DNA from: Embiotoca jacksoni | Taxonomy: Eukaryota; Chordata; Actinopteri; Embiotocidae | Direction of reading: 5' to 3' | NCBI GenBank assembly: GCA_022577435.1 | Contig: JAKOON010000011.1 | Location: 10,036,992 to 10,100,991, forward strand | Length of the DNA stretch: 64,000 nucleotides | The notes under the pieces: model-generated | Databases searched by the model: none | Seen by the model: the letters and a program-made list of their open reading frames with translations, nothing else | Told to the model about the DNA's origin: nothing | Program-made: the position numbers and the translations under genes | Shown: in pieces, positions 27,484-39,900 of the stretch | Numbering within the stretch: position 1 is the first letter of the stretch | Layout: each line of letters begins with the position of its first letter

Positions 27484-30400
27484 CGCACTTCAAAATAAAC
27501 AGCTGTTTTCATCCCAAACTGTGTGACGCCTTCGTCCAGCGCCACTTCCTGTTTACACCCGTTTACACCCAGTTTCCTCCTGCGATGCATCTTCACTCAG
27601 TCCTTCATTTGCTTCTCCTATATCCTGATAATTTACGTGATTTACAGTAAGGCTGCTCCGATCGGGAATGTTTGAAGATTTTTTTTGCATTCATTTATTC
27701 AACTTCTCTCCTGAAATACAAAGCCAGTAGCAGGTTATTAGAGCGAGAAAGAGGTCATTTATGCCTCTCAAAGATGACTTCTTAAGCATTTTTCTGTTGA
27801 TCCTTTTCTTATTTACAAGAAAAATAAAACCTTTTTCAGACACCTGGATGTGCTGTCAGACCAATGAAGCCACGTTAGCTGCATGCAGAGTTTTACATCA
27901 CGTGACCGGCTTCCTCTGATCCCGCCGATCAAACTTTTTACAGCTGACATCGTTTTAATCACGATCAGCACTCGATTGATCGGAGCGCCCTGAACTTACA
28001 GCCTGACTCCACATCTCACTCTTCACACTGTCAATCTAACTGCGTCCTGTTCTCTCACTTCTAAAACACAACTGAACTGCAGTGTCTTCATTTGTGACGG
28101 CTCATTTCACTGCAGCACCTGAGCTTCGTTTATCAGCTGTCCGTCTTTTATTTTGAAAAGGTGACTTCAGATTCCGTCTTCCTGTTTTGTTCAGGTGGAC
28201 CCTTCCAACCCGATGTTCGGGATGCCAGCGTCGGGCTCGGCCGCACCTCCTCCTCTTCCCTCCTCCTCCACTACTCCGGCCTACATGTACTCCCATCAGT
28301 ACCAGCGTGAGTCTCCTGTCGGACTCTGAAGGAAAACTTTGACTTGTTGGTTTAGAAACAGAGAAACAAGAGAATGTAGGAAACGCTTTCATCAAGCAAC
28401 CCTGTCTCCCAGAAATTACTTTTATGTACGATTCATTTGTTTTTACTCACATCTTTAAAATGACTCTCAAAACACGACGGAAATTCCAACATTTCCAACA
28501 AATAGAAAACTTGTATTTTTTTTTTTATAAAATCAACAAAATATATTACTTTATTTTTAAAAACTAATCACAGTAAATGCTCATTAAATCAGCTTTTTTT
28601 TTAAGCTCCTCTTCCTCTGCTGTTACCGACTCGGATGGACTCGCTTTTTTTTTTTATTATTATTTATTTTTTTTAGCTTTAATATCCACCACGGGGAGGT
28701 TTTATAAACTCTATTTGTTTACATTTTGACAAATTGTCGCCATTAAAAATAGTCGAAGTAGCCCGTAAGAAGTGTTATTTCCTATAATTTCTGCTCAGGT
28801 TTTATATATATTCATTTCTATATGAGATGATTTTCACACCAGCCCAAAAGAACCAAACCGGTCTGGTTGACGTTCTTTTAAATGACTTCAGTGCAGTTTG
28901 ATGTCGTCGTCCCGGCAGCAGCGATGTACCTGTTATTTACAGGAGACAGGGTTGTAAACAGGAAGTGGTACACGACACCTGAAACACACCTTCTTCTCTT
29001 CTTTTAAAATACCAACAAGCATTTCTGTTTTTGAAATGTTTGTGATACCGGATCTGTCTTTATTATTTTAGTCACTAACAGATGATGATGTTCAGTATGT
29101 TCACCTCTCAAGCTCAACATTTGTAGCATGTCCTGTTGCATGACTCGGCAGTTCTTCACTAACAGAGCTTCCTGTGTGACTCCCAGCATACCCCCAGGTC
29201 CACCAGTACCCTCCTGGAGCTGGGGGGACGGGGCCGATCTATCAGACTCTTCAGTACTCCTCCTCCTCTGCTCCACATCCTTATTCTCCTCATCCTGCTG
29301 CTGCAGAGCCCTCCCCCCTTCCTCAACCCCCCGGCTTCCTGTCTCAGTACACGTCTCAGCCGGCACCCTCCTCTCTATCTACCCGTGTGTCAGTGCCTGT
29401 CCTCCTCCTCCCCCTCCTCTTCTTCCCATCCTCTCTTCTTCCCCTCCTCCTCCTCCTCCTCTTCCTCCTTTCCCGCTCCTCCGTCCTCCGGAGCATCTTT
29501 CCAGCATGGCGGTCCGGGATCTCCGGTGTCGTATATGCCTCCTCCTCCACCGTGCGGAGTCTCAGGTACATACCTTGACCCCGCCTCCGAACCGGTCCCG
29601 GCCAGAGAACAGGTCTGCATGGCTCCAAGGCAGGGCCGGCTTCCTGTTTACTCACAATAACAACAGCTTGTAATATGATGATAATATAATGATCTGCAGA
29701 GTCCAGGCATCACCTGACAGGAAATATAAGAGACAGAAATATAAATAACAGCATATAATTTATTTAAAAAAATAACAGAAATCAGCTTAAATCATTTATC
29801 TGACACTTTTCTGGAAGAGATTTGCACGTTTAATTTGTTGGTATTTGATGTCGCCGTAAAGCTACAATAAAGATTACATCGATCTTTAACACACAAAATT
29901 ACTAAATCAAAATAACAACAACTGAAAACTTTTAATTGGTTTGATTATCTGCTTAATAAATCAAACTCGAATTAACACTTTACTTGATTTGTGCCCCTAA
30001 TTAGCATTTACAAGCAGCATATGAATATATAATAAAAGGTTTATAACACAGTGTAATGTAGCTGTAATGATATGAATGTTTATTAATGTGTTAGTCAATA
30101 ATGAAGCTCCTGTACACTATTAAACAATTAAAATGTCTCTATAGCTTACAAATATATTACAGTGTGTTACAAACCTTTTACGGGATTGTTTGAAAAATAT
30201 TGGGGGGTTAAATTTGATAAATATTCAGAACAGACTGATCAGGTTCTGTTTTCTGTGCAGGACCTCAGAACGGCTGGAACGACCCTCCGGCTCTGAACCG
30301 AGCATCGAAGAAGAAGGTAAGTCCTAAAAGTTTGTCTCTGAAGTCTGTTTTTAAAGCCTTGACGAAATTTATAATGGAGCCACATTTCTGACATTGTTTA

Positions 30401-33400
30401 CCGTGCAGTTTGAAGTAGTTACTGTATTTAAATAACTGATTAAACCATCAGTTGGATTTCTGGCAGGTTAGAAATTTCACAGTCCAATTCTCCGCATGGC
30501 TTCAGTTAAAAGATGTGTTTTAACCACAGACTGTATATAAAAGTGTTCGTAGCTTCCAGGTCTGAAAAATGAGGTCGATGCAGGAGAGCCTGAAGCTGCC
30601 ACAGAGGGCCACTAGAGGTTGGCTCCAAAAAGCCTCCGTCTCCATAGACTCCCATTCAACTTCTCTCATCAAATACAAAGTCAATAAAATGTCTCCACCA
30701 GTTATCTCAGTGTCGTTAGCTAAAGTCACTCCTTATTAATTTTCTGGAAGTCCATCTGAAAATAATCCTCCATTAATTAGAAAATAAGATTCAAAAAGAC
30801 GTGTTTTTGGGGGTATGTCTGTTTAATTGACAGGCCTGTGGTGCAGTCAGGTTACAGCTATCGGTGGACGGGATGTAGTATTGTCAGGTTTCCAATCAGA
30901 TCAAATCTGAACTGGAGGGTTCATAACGTTCACAAACCAGCAGGTGACGTCAATGCTGGTTGATGATTGGTTTACACGTGTAACTTTTCCATCCAGGTTT
31001 CAGGTGTTTCATGTTTTCAACAGAACATCTTTGTCTCCTTTCAGCAGCTTCCTCAGAACTACACCCCTCCAGCCCCCATCACCGCTCCCATCATGACCCC
31101 GCTGGGCGCTGAACCTCAGGCCCAGCCCGTCTCCTCAGGCCCCCCTCAGGCCGGGGTCCAGGGCCAGCACGGTGCCCAGGTCCCCTACTCAGGCATGCAC
31201 CAGCAGCAGCTCTCCCCTCCACCCATGAACCCCGCGATGCCCAACACCAGCATGGAGGGAGCACCGGGGGCCCCGACCGGAGATCTGATCCAGGTACATG
31301 GTTCTGACTGAGAGGAACGATAAAGATGAGATATAAAGACAAATCAGAGGGAAACAGACTTTAATCTCAGAGGAAATGTTATAATATTTATAATATATAA
31401 CAAATATTGTCCTAATTTTGTTCTTTTGAATTTTGGTTGCACATTTCTCATTTATATTTATTCATTTTGTGCACTCTTTCATCAGACAGGTGCTCAGCAG
31501 ACTGTTTTTAAAAGAGAAAACAGGTTCTTTACAGACTTCTAACATTTCTGTTTAAAATTAGACTTTTATAACACCAACCATCAACTTTACTAAAATAAGA
31601 CTAAAAGCTTGAAAGCATTTTATTTTCTGAACTCTTCCGGTGAAAACAGTTTGCAGGACAGAGTCATTTAATAAGTATGTGCTCCTGTAGTTGACAGAAG
31701 AGCTGAGAAACTTCTGTTTTTGCTTTGAAAACACTCATATTACAGAATAATTCATTCATTTAATGGTGCCCTCAAACAAAGAGAAGAAGCAAACTGAAGT
31801 TTAAAAAAACATTTAAAAAAAAAAAAGACTGGATTTAGCTTTAATTTCACATTATTCAAATGCAAATAGTGTATAAATATCTGCATTTATTATATATAGA
31901 TTCAAAAGTATGTAGAAATTGTTTTATACTGTTAACAAACCGTTGGATATAAATATACAGTTGTTGGATATCTGTATTAAAAATATCAATATTTAAACGC
32001 TTTTTCCACTTTAAGACTTTTAAATGCTAAAAAAAAAAAGTATCTTTAACTCTGCTTAACTATTTTGTTTAATAATATTTTATCAATATTACAGATTCCA
32101 AGGATCAATATATATTTTATTTTTATAAATAAATAAACAAATTTGCCAGTTGCATGCAGCATTTATGACAATTTTACTGCGATAAAAATGACTGAAGTGA
32201 AATGAACAGACTGAAAACTTGTGTTGAAGTTTTTCTCTGCAGATATAATTTGCAGTTAAAATAAACATAATAAATCAGCTGATCACGAAGTGTTTAAAAT
32301 CATTAATATCATGTCAGGGTGCTTCTGCTGATTTTCAATCTCCCTCGTCTAAATCCTGTTATGTTTCTTGTCTGTGCGTCATTATGTTTTCATTAAATAT
32401 CAAACCCCCGCAGCCTCTGCAGTCCATCCCTGCTGAGAAGATCACGAAGAAGCCGATCCCCGACGAGCACCTGGTCCTGAAGACCACGTTCGAGGGGCTC
32501 ATCCAGAAGTGTTTGGCTGTCGCCATCGACCCGGTGAGTCGCCATGACGACGATTTTAACGGTGACTTTCGCAACAGAGTGACAACCCCAAGGTCTGTGA
32601 CGGCGTGTCCTTTTCTCTTCTCACAGCAAACGAAGAGGAAGCTCGACGACGCCAACAAACGTCTGGAGGTGCTCTACGACAAACTCCGAGAGCAGACGGT
32701 GAGGGTGGAGTCTTTAAAACAAACGTTTTCCAATGGGACTTTCGCATTGGAGTTCTTACATCAGCCATCACGCTGACGTTAAAAAGAGGTGCAATGTTTG
32801 GAAATATAACAGCTGATTTTAGACAGATTAGGAATTCGTAGAAGCCTCAGACTATTTGAATGTAGTGATTTTCTCTTCATTATCATTTTCTTTTATTGGT
32901 CAGATTCATGTCAGTCTCAGACAGGAAGGACTGTCTTAAAATCTAATAGGTCACTTTACAAACATGCTCTGAAGGTCCTGCACAGGAAATCACGACAGTA
33001 TCATTTCTGTGAAATATAAAATAATAATTCTGTGTTCAGATGTCCTTTTACTGAATAAAATATTTAATTTTGCTGCTGCGGAGCTTCGTTCAGCTCGGGA
33101 GATTCTAACTTTCCAAAGCGAGGCGCTTTTTTTTTCAGTCTGCAGATAAATGATTATTTCTAATCAGATGTCTGAAATCACATTTTAAACCACCGTGAAA
33201 TGTGGTTTGGATCCGATTTGCAAAAACATTTCACTTGTTTTTTTTTAAAATTTACCGTCCAGACTTTGAAAAAATCACTTGGATTCAATGTGGAAAAGAC
33301 AACAAACGGTTTAGGTCTTATTGTTTCCTCCTTCCTTCTGGTACAAAGCATCTTCCCTCTTATTTCCATGAATGTAATTTGTTCATAGTTCCTGTTCGAA

Positions 33401-33800
33401 ATTATTTTAATATCAGATTTGGTGGAGAAGGAACGGTGTTGGTGGTCGTGTGCAGCAGCAAAGATAACGCTGCTAAAAGACGTCGGCACAAGTCGCACTA
33501 ACGGGATTTGGTCGGCGAAGACTCGAGTCGACCCTCGCGGTGTTATTCCACATTAAGCTGCCACTTTGTGTGTATTTCAAATCCAAACGAAAAACTTCCT
33601 CCGCTTCCTCTCCTCCGCAGCTCTCTCCCGCCATCGTCGGAGGACTCCACAACATCGCCCGGAGCATCGAGTGCCGGTCCTACACGGAGGGCCTCAACAT
33701 CCACACGCACATCGTCAGCAGCAGCAACTTCAGCGAGACGTCGGCCTTCATGCCCGTCCTCAAGGTGGTGCTCACGCAAGCCAACAAGCTCGGAGTCTGA
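17269..33800 (+). CDS. sec31a: sec31a, COPII outer-coat subunit (27 coding exons, about 1,404-1,420 aa)
   Basis: Exons: 17269-17347, 17989-18112, 18205-18403, 18492-18587, 18966-19106, 19188-19330, 19777-19876, 20950-21111, 21939-22091, 22193-22423, 22509-22583, 22696-22737, 23245-23547, 24142-24346, 24903-25081, 25248-25374, 25484-25629, 26058-26231, 26342-26605, 27294-27398, 28195-28306, 29187-29565 (or 29612), 30261-30316, 31045-31293, 32414-32533, 32627-32698 and 33621-33800. Residues 1 to ~380 form a WD40 propeller (WDLRKN, QMWDLRF, CWNPNT). Residues ~400-515 and ~685-890 belong to the helical solenoid, separated by an acidic, repeat-bearing linker. A Pro/Gln-rich region and a conserved C-terminal helical domain ending QANKLGV follow. 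By family knowledge it pairs with Sec13 to build the COPII cage at ER exit sites and stimulates Sar1 GTP hydrolysis with Sec23. The protein is longer than human SEC31A (~1,220 aa). The exon at 29187 needs one frame shift to be read through. Confidence 0.93.
18620..18790. repeat. Dispersed fish repeat fragment
   Basis: The motif GGAAAAACTCCCTTTTAACA followed by GGAAGAAACCTCCAATAGAA is one I recognise as common in fish non-coding DNA. It lies in a sec31a intron; family name and ends are uncertain. Confidence 0.4.
20471..20806 (+). repeat. Dispersed repeat B, copy 1 (sec31a intron)
   Basis: This segment is a direct, roughly 80-90% similar copy of 49595-49930. Both share GAAGCTCCGCCCCCTCT, CAAAGAAAACCCACC and a GTTTCAG...AAATCACAAA end. 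A third, truncated copy of the start lies near 20180-20222. No open frame is conserved between copies. Confidence 0.7.
21208..21870 (+). repeat. Tandem repeat (~145-150 bp unit) with DR1 motifs, block 1
   Basis: Degenerate units, each with TTGGCAAAAACATTC and a run of GGTCAAAGGTCA-type half-sites, repeat at about 145-150 bp spacing in a sec31a intron. DR1-like pairs lie at 21422-21434, 21582-21594, 21726-21738 and 21849-21861. Confidence 0.7.
23738..23930 (+). repeat. Tandem repeat with GGTCAAA motifs, block 2
   Basis: This is a shorter block of the same family as 21208-21870, in a later sec31a intron. It carries TTTGGCAAAAATATTCACTT and GGCGGTCAAAGTTCAAAGTC. Confidence 0.65.
24406..24573 (+). 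repeat. (GGT/GAT)n trinucleotide array
   Basis: About 165 bp of GGT with scattered GAT and GAC triplets begin about 60 bp after the sec31a donor at 24347. The plus strand is G-rich. Confidence 0.9.
25130..25235 (+). repeat. Short tandem triplication in a sec31a intron
   Basis: Three copies of a unit of about 41 bp share the core CGATGATGTCACCGTG followed by a T-rich stretch. The last copy lies just before the branch and acceptor region of the exon at 25248. Confidence 0.75.
27202..27235. repeat. Poly(C) tract
   Basis: A C homopolymer of about 34 bases lies about 60 bp upstream of a sec31a acceptor. Its true length is unlikely to be reliable. Confidence 0.85.
27412..27481. repeat. (CA)n microsatellite
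   Basis: A pure CA run of about 35 units begins 14 bases after the donor of the sec31a exon that ends at 27398. Confidence 0.95.
30526..30962 (+). repeat. Dispersed repeat A, copy 1 (sec31a intron)
   Basis: It begins CAGACTGTATATAAAAGTGT and ends near AACCAGCAGGTGACGTCAAT. It matches 63100-63606 in the same orientation and 54553-55070 inverted. Compared with those two it lacks an internal block of about 90 bp. Confidence 0.8.
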
Positions 33801-34038
33801 GGAGGCAGAAAAGGTCCCGACCGACCTTCCGCGGAGGGCGGGGGGAGGGAGGAGGGCGGGGTGGAACCGAGCGTCAGAAACGTTAAAACGTCGGCCGCTC
33901 GTGTCACGGGGAGACGAGGATCGGCAAAACACCGATAACTTCTTCTTAGTGCCATTTTTTGTTCTGCTAACACAAGTCAAACACAAGCCATGCTGCCAGT
34001 CGCACTCAGTGGTGAAAGTAAACACGGAGCCGAATAAA
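33801..34038 (+). terminator. sec31a: sec31a 3' UTR and polyadenylation signal
   Basis: The first AATAAA after the stop codon is at 34033-34038. Further AATAAA copies, for example near 34143, allow longer ends. Confidence 0.55.
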
Positions 34039-36937
34039 GGGCTGCGTTCAACATACCACTCCTTTAACTCACACGTAGACATGTTGATTTATGTGAGAGT
34101 TTACTAAATATGCAACAAGTCTATGGGAGCGTTGATTAAAAACAATAAATCACCAAAGTAGAAGGAAGTTACAGTTTCAGCAGATTTGCAAAGAAATACA
34201 TATGAATCAGGAATGAAAACGTGGACTTTTAAGGGCATTTCTACATGATTAAATTAAAAGTAGTCATTTTAAAGGATACAGTTACTCTCCTGATGCATGC
34301 TTTCAGCTCATAATTCATGCAAACAACACGTAGATTAATAAATATCAGCTTGTTCATCTTTACAGTAGATTTTTCGTACACTAGAGCAAAACACTGAGAT
34401 CTCTTAATAATCCACAAATATGTGGAATATATTCTTCCTAAAAGTGCAAAGTAAGGCTTTATTTGTACATAAATGTGCATCGTTGCTTGCATGAGTTCTG
34501 CAGTCGAGCTGCAGCACAATCGGATGAACTGAAGTCGGACCCGTGTTCCCTCTAAACGCGCATTTTAAGTAAGATTAATCTTTTTTTTTTTTAAATGCAT
34601 AATTTCACTTTGTTTTTCCTCTAAACTGCCTTCACTGACTTACTTTCACCACTGGTGTCGCTGCAAACACATCGGACCAACGTACCTTCAGGATTTTAAT
34701 GTTGTTTAATTTTAATTTTTCCTTCTTTTTTTTTTATCAGTGTAATCACGCTGCTCAGCGGAGTGCGACGGACTTCTCACACAGCGGCGGTGCGTTTATG
34801 GAATTTTAAAGAGTGCATGCTTCAACAAACGCTAGCAGTCGGAGTGTGATTACGTGTTAATTAGTCGGACCTCAGAGAGCAAAACTGGACGAGACTTGTA
34901 CTTGATTTTCATTCCAACGACGATGAGGGCGGTCGACCTCACTTTACGTTGTTAATAAAAGAAAACAAGTCTTTGTTTTAGATTGACTACATGCAATATT
35001 TTCAATAAATAGTATTTATTTACTAAGTGGTGCTGCGGTGATTTATTTTCTTTTATAATTATTAACTAAGACGATCAGATGCTGAACCGGCAGAATATCT
35101 TGCAGCTGAGTGAAGGAGTACGTCGATGACAGAATGTTGTTAAACACGTTATAAATCTTTACGTTTTTCTCTGCATGGCATCAAAAGTCAAATCTTTTCA
35201 AATGTAACGTCGCTGCAGATGAAACGTGTTTGGACCCTCGAGGTGTTTGCTGATGAGCCATTGATGCCTCCAAGTGAAACACACAGATTCATAGTAAACT
35301 GGAACACCCAGGTTTTTTTTTTATGTCACTTAGATTGTGGTTATTTAGAAATAAACAGCACATGAGCACAATATAAACAACTAATAATGATTTTAAAAAA
35401 AATATATGAAAAGGACAAAAAATAACATTCTTTAATGGTGTTCATTTTCAAACAAATAATTAATAAGCAACTGATACCTGAAAATCTGGGGCTTATTTAA
35501 AATGTTTGATCCCAGTGTGGCCCTCAGTCTCTCAACAGCACCCTTAGGATGCAAAATGTCTATAGAGCGATATAATGAATATAAAAGGATGCAGAATTAC
35601 AAGAAAATGACCACAAAGAGGCCCAAATGAATACAAAATTACGAGAAAGAGACTCAAAATGACCACAAAGATATGTAACACCACCACAAACGGACGTGAA
35701 AATTAGTATGATGGGAAATGAGACAAGCACAAGAGAATCAACTGACTACAAAAGGATGCAAACAACCACTAATCGACATAAAACAACCACAGAGAAAAGC
35801 AAAATGACAACAAAAAGACCCGACTACAAAAGAATGCAACATGTCTATAAAGTGATAAAACTACGACAAAAGGATGCAAAATTACAGGAAAACGAGCACA
35901 AAAAGACACAAATGACTAAAAAATAACCACAAGGAGTCACAAAATAACTACAAACGGATGCAAAAAGACAAGAAAATGACCACATAGAGATCAAAATTAC
36001 TAGGGTGCAAAATGACTACAAAGAAACACAACAACCACAAAGAGATGTGAAATTAGTATGACGGGATGTAAAACAATCACAACAGATTCAACCGACTACA
36101 AAAGGATGGAAACGACCACAAAGACACACAAATAGACTACAAAAGGACTCAAAACAATGACAAATAAAAGCTAAATGACTACAAAGACGGAGGGATGGGG
36201 CCCTTTTACATATCAGTGCCCTGCGGCCTCATTGTTTCTCGGTCCGTCCGTGTATTTATGTACGCGCAACGGCGCGCTTTTATTTTGAAGGGCATGCGTG
36301 GCTCTCATACATGCCAAAAACGTCACCACCACACTCTTCAGCAGCATGAGGAAGAATATTTGAGTGGATGTTACCGACATGTGTGACAGATGGTAAACAC
36401 AGATCATGAAGATAAAGTGAGGTCGGACGACAGAAAGTTGCAGTTGGCGAAGCTGACGGTGTTTCCGGTCTCCGCCCGTCAAACTGAGCCGCGGAGGTCC
36501 TGTTGGGACGTTATCCACCTCAGGGAGTGAGATCCTCAGTGTGATCCTCAGCGACAGGTACATGTTTACAGCCCATGTTTGAGGACACGTGCAGCCATCT
36601 TGTGTTGTACCGTAACCGTCTGTCGCTGTTAAACAGCCCACTTCCGGTATTACTTTATTCAGGAACCACCTAATCAAAACGTTACAGATCGACCACGAGG
36701 TGTTTCTACGTATCTATAATTTCGTGTTGTACAATATTTTTGCGTTATCTAATAAAGATAAAGATTCACCTTTAAATACAGATGATTTTCTTTTCTTTCC
36801 TTAAAAAAAAAAAAAAAAAAAAAAAAATTACCTGGTTAGAAATTCTTAAATTGACTATAAAGATGCAAATATTTTCATTTAAAAAAAATCTACATCATAA
36901 CTTACAGGTCTTGTCTACGGAGACACAAACTGGGTAG
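34039..36937. other. Intergenic region between sec31a and tmem150c
   Basis: No exon is seen. The left part is A/T-rich; 35548-36187 is a degenerate minisatellite. The ~750 bp before the tmem150c ATG contain a 23-base poly(A) near 36805 and presumably its promoter or a 5' intron. Confidence 0.5.
35548..36187 (+). repeat. Degenerate minisatellite (AAAATGACTACAAAGAGACAC family), block 1
   Basis: Imperfect units of about 20-35 bp, rich in ACAAAA, GACTACAAA and GATGCAAAA, run for about 640 bp. The plus strand is strongly A-rich and T-poor. Confidence 0.75.
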
Positions 36938-39900
36938 ATGTGGACCTGCAGGATGTTCTGGGCTCTTCTGCCTCCCGTCTACTCCGTGTGTGTGGCGGCT
37001 GGACTCTGGCTGGTGTAAGCTCTGCTCATTTTAACACCACCGTTACCTTATACACTAAAAAGAAACATAAGATGACACAAAAGACACAAAAAAAAACTAC
37101 AACAGAGACACGAAATCACAAAAAAAAAGACGTATAACGACTATAAAGATTAAAAAATGACTACATAGACAGAAATGAAGAGACATCTTGAGGAATTGCA
37201 GCCTGTGTGATTAAATCTGACTAATTATAAAGACGCAGAACAACTACAGCAAGATGCAAAATGACTACAAAAAGACCCAAGTATTACAAAAACATAAATA
37301 AGTTCTACAAAGAGTGACACACAATTATCATATTGAAACTTAAAATGACAACAACTACGACAGAAATATGAAAATTGACACAAAAGTGGCTACAAAGAGA
37401 TGCAAAACGACTGCAAAGACAAACTACATGAAACAAAAACACAGCTGTGGAAGATTTTCCTGATTTTAGTTGATTTCAATTGTCCACATTTCATGTTGTT
37501 TCATTCTGTGATTGTTGTACTTGTTTTACGGTTATCTGACATGGTCAGTACTGTAGTGTATCATTTCATGGCTTTGGTGTGAAACACTTTGTAATGTAAG
37601 TTTAGCAAAGTACTCTATAATTAAAGATAAATATTATGATTATTTATTATTTGACACGTGTACGTCTGTGGGTCCATTTCAGATACTTCATCGCTGTTTA
37701 TTATGAGAACATAACTCCTCTGACTTCACAGCACAGGTATGAATTCAACTATATTATAAACTACAGGTAGTAATTTTAATGTTTTTTTTTTTTATAACGC
37801 TCACTTATTATTTGTTTCAGGAGAAGAAATGGAAGCATGTATCCTCCCTACATTAGGTACTTACTGTCCTCTCTGTTTTTAAATCACATTTTCTATGTTG
37901 AGTGTTTTTGATTTTAGAAGAACAAATATTAATTTCTCTCCTCAGTATCGCAGGAAACTTTCCACCTGTCAGCTGCATCTTCAGCGAGGTCATGAACCTG
38001 GCGGCGTTTGGAGGTAATGGAAGAGTTGATCGTGTTATAATACAATATCCAGCACAGGTAAACACAGCTATTAACATAGTTTTACTTGGAACAAAAAAAA
38101 AAGACCAGATCATTTCTAGAACTGCCAGCAAACGTTCTCTCATACAGAAGAAAATAGTGCATTTGTTGGGGACTATATTTTAGGAAACTGGATTGTATAT
38201 GTGGGATTAAACAAACTGCAGTGTGTGTTTATGGTCATGAAGCAACATGTGACCCAGTATAAAGATGGAGTTCAGATCAGGCTTTGGATTCACAGAAAAG
38301 ACCCAAATTTAGTCTTTTTTTTTATGGAATTTGGTGGCAACAATACAAATCTTTTAATGCTTGAAAATATGGATAATATTATTTTCAAACAAAATGTTTT
38401 CGATTTCTTTTCTTTTTTTATTTCAGGGTTCGTTATTGCCGTCCTCAGATACGTTCAGCTGAGAAACAAAGTCGACAAACCGTGGCTGAACGTCTGCAGT
38501 CTGGTGGTGTTCTCCATCGCCTGCTTTGGAATGACAATCGTAGGAAACTTCCAGGTAATGTGACCGCAGACAAGTTCAGCGTGCGGACAAACTCACCTGC
38601 AGGTTCACTTCCAGAGCGAGTTAACTGGCTGGTTTTGGTTTCAGTTGTTCACTCAGGAGAGCATTCATAACTGGGGCAGCGGGCTGACGTTCGTACCGGG
38701 CCTGGCCTTCTGCTGGGTCCAGTCCTACATCACCCTGAGAGTGAACCTGAGGAATGAGGGCAGGAGGGTCGCTGCAGTTCGCTTCCTGTTGTCTGCATCC
38801 ATCACCGTCTGCATGATTTTCAGTATCCTTTTACTCGCCTGTTCTACAGAGGAAAGCTCACATTCAGTGATGAGATTTAACTGTATTCATTTACAGAAGT
38901 ACCGAGCCAACAAAGTACAGGTTTGTATCCAACCAGAAGGCAAATCTTTTTTTTTTAATTTACTACAACAAATGTGCAGAAATACTTAACTATAGCAAAT
39001 TAAATTCCGCAAAATCTAAACTATTTAGACAGATTTACTCTATTAAATATCTCAAACATGGAGCCTAAATGTTTTCACGTAAAACACTGAAAAGCAGCAA
39101 ACAATAGATCAAATCTATTATTCTATTATTATCTTATTGCTTCCTGTATGCTGCTGTAGCGAAAAAATGTCCCCTCTGGGATTAATAAAGTAACTACCTA
39201 ACCTAACCTAACCTTATCGTCATAAAAGAATTTAAAGATACAACTAACTCATTATTTCATTACTGATTAATCTGTAAATCATTTTCTCAAATAATCGAAT
39301 TGTTTGGTCTCCAAAATGTCTGAGGGAAGTGAGAACTCCCTACAGCCTACGTGACGTCTTCAGATTGTTTGTTTTGTCCGACCAACAGTTCGAATCCCTG
39401 ACAAATTCAGTTTATAGTCACATTAGACAACAAAAAGCAGCAACTCAACATCTGAGAAGCTCCCTCAGTGCTGGAAAGAGCGCGACCGCAGGTTGTTTGT
39501 TCCGACAGCAGTCAAGACTTTTCAACACCACAATAAAATAATGTTGCACTGGTCATTTTATTCCACAGCACCTGTCATCGTCCAAGCTCTATTTTTAAAA
39601 ATTTTTTTTTATCTTTATTTAATTTAATTTAATTTGTTTTTGTGTATATAGTCTCTGTGTATTTATTCTTTCATTGCGTTCTAAAATAATAATTTTTTTA
39701 TCTATCTTATTTCGTTTATTTCATGCATATTTGTAAATTTGTTCATACTGTGTACATGCTGCTGTGATGACAAAATTTCCCCACTGTGGGATTAATAAAG
39801 TCTAATCTAATCTAATCTAATCTAGAACGAGCTCATGTTTAGCATTTTATCTTGAAAAATGACAGAATAATCAGGTTTTTTTTTTTTAAATTAATCAACT

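Noticed and set aside
29004..29655. Long minus-strand frames opposite the sec31a proline-rich exon
   Set aside because: They are compositional shadows of CCT/CTC-rich coding sequence; the plus strand carries the conserved Sec31 residues.
30520..30729. Minus-strand frame with a partial counterpart at 63076-63264
   Set aside because: The shared part is explained by dispersed repeat A, and the frame is broken differently in each copy, so it is not a conserved peptide.
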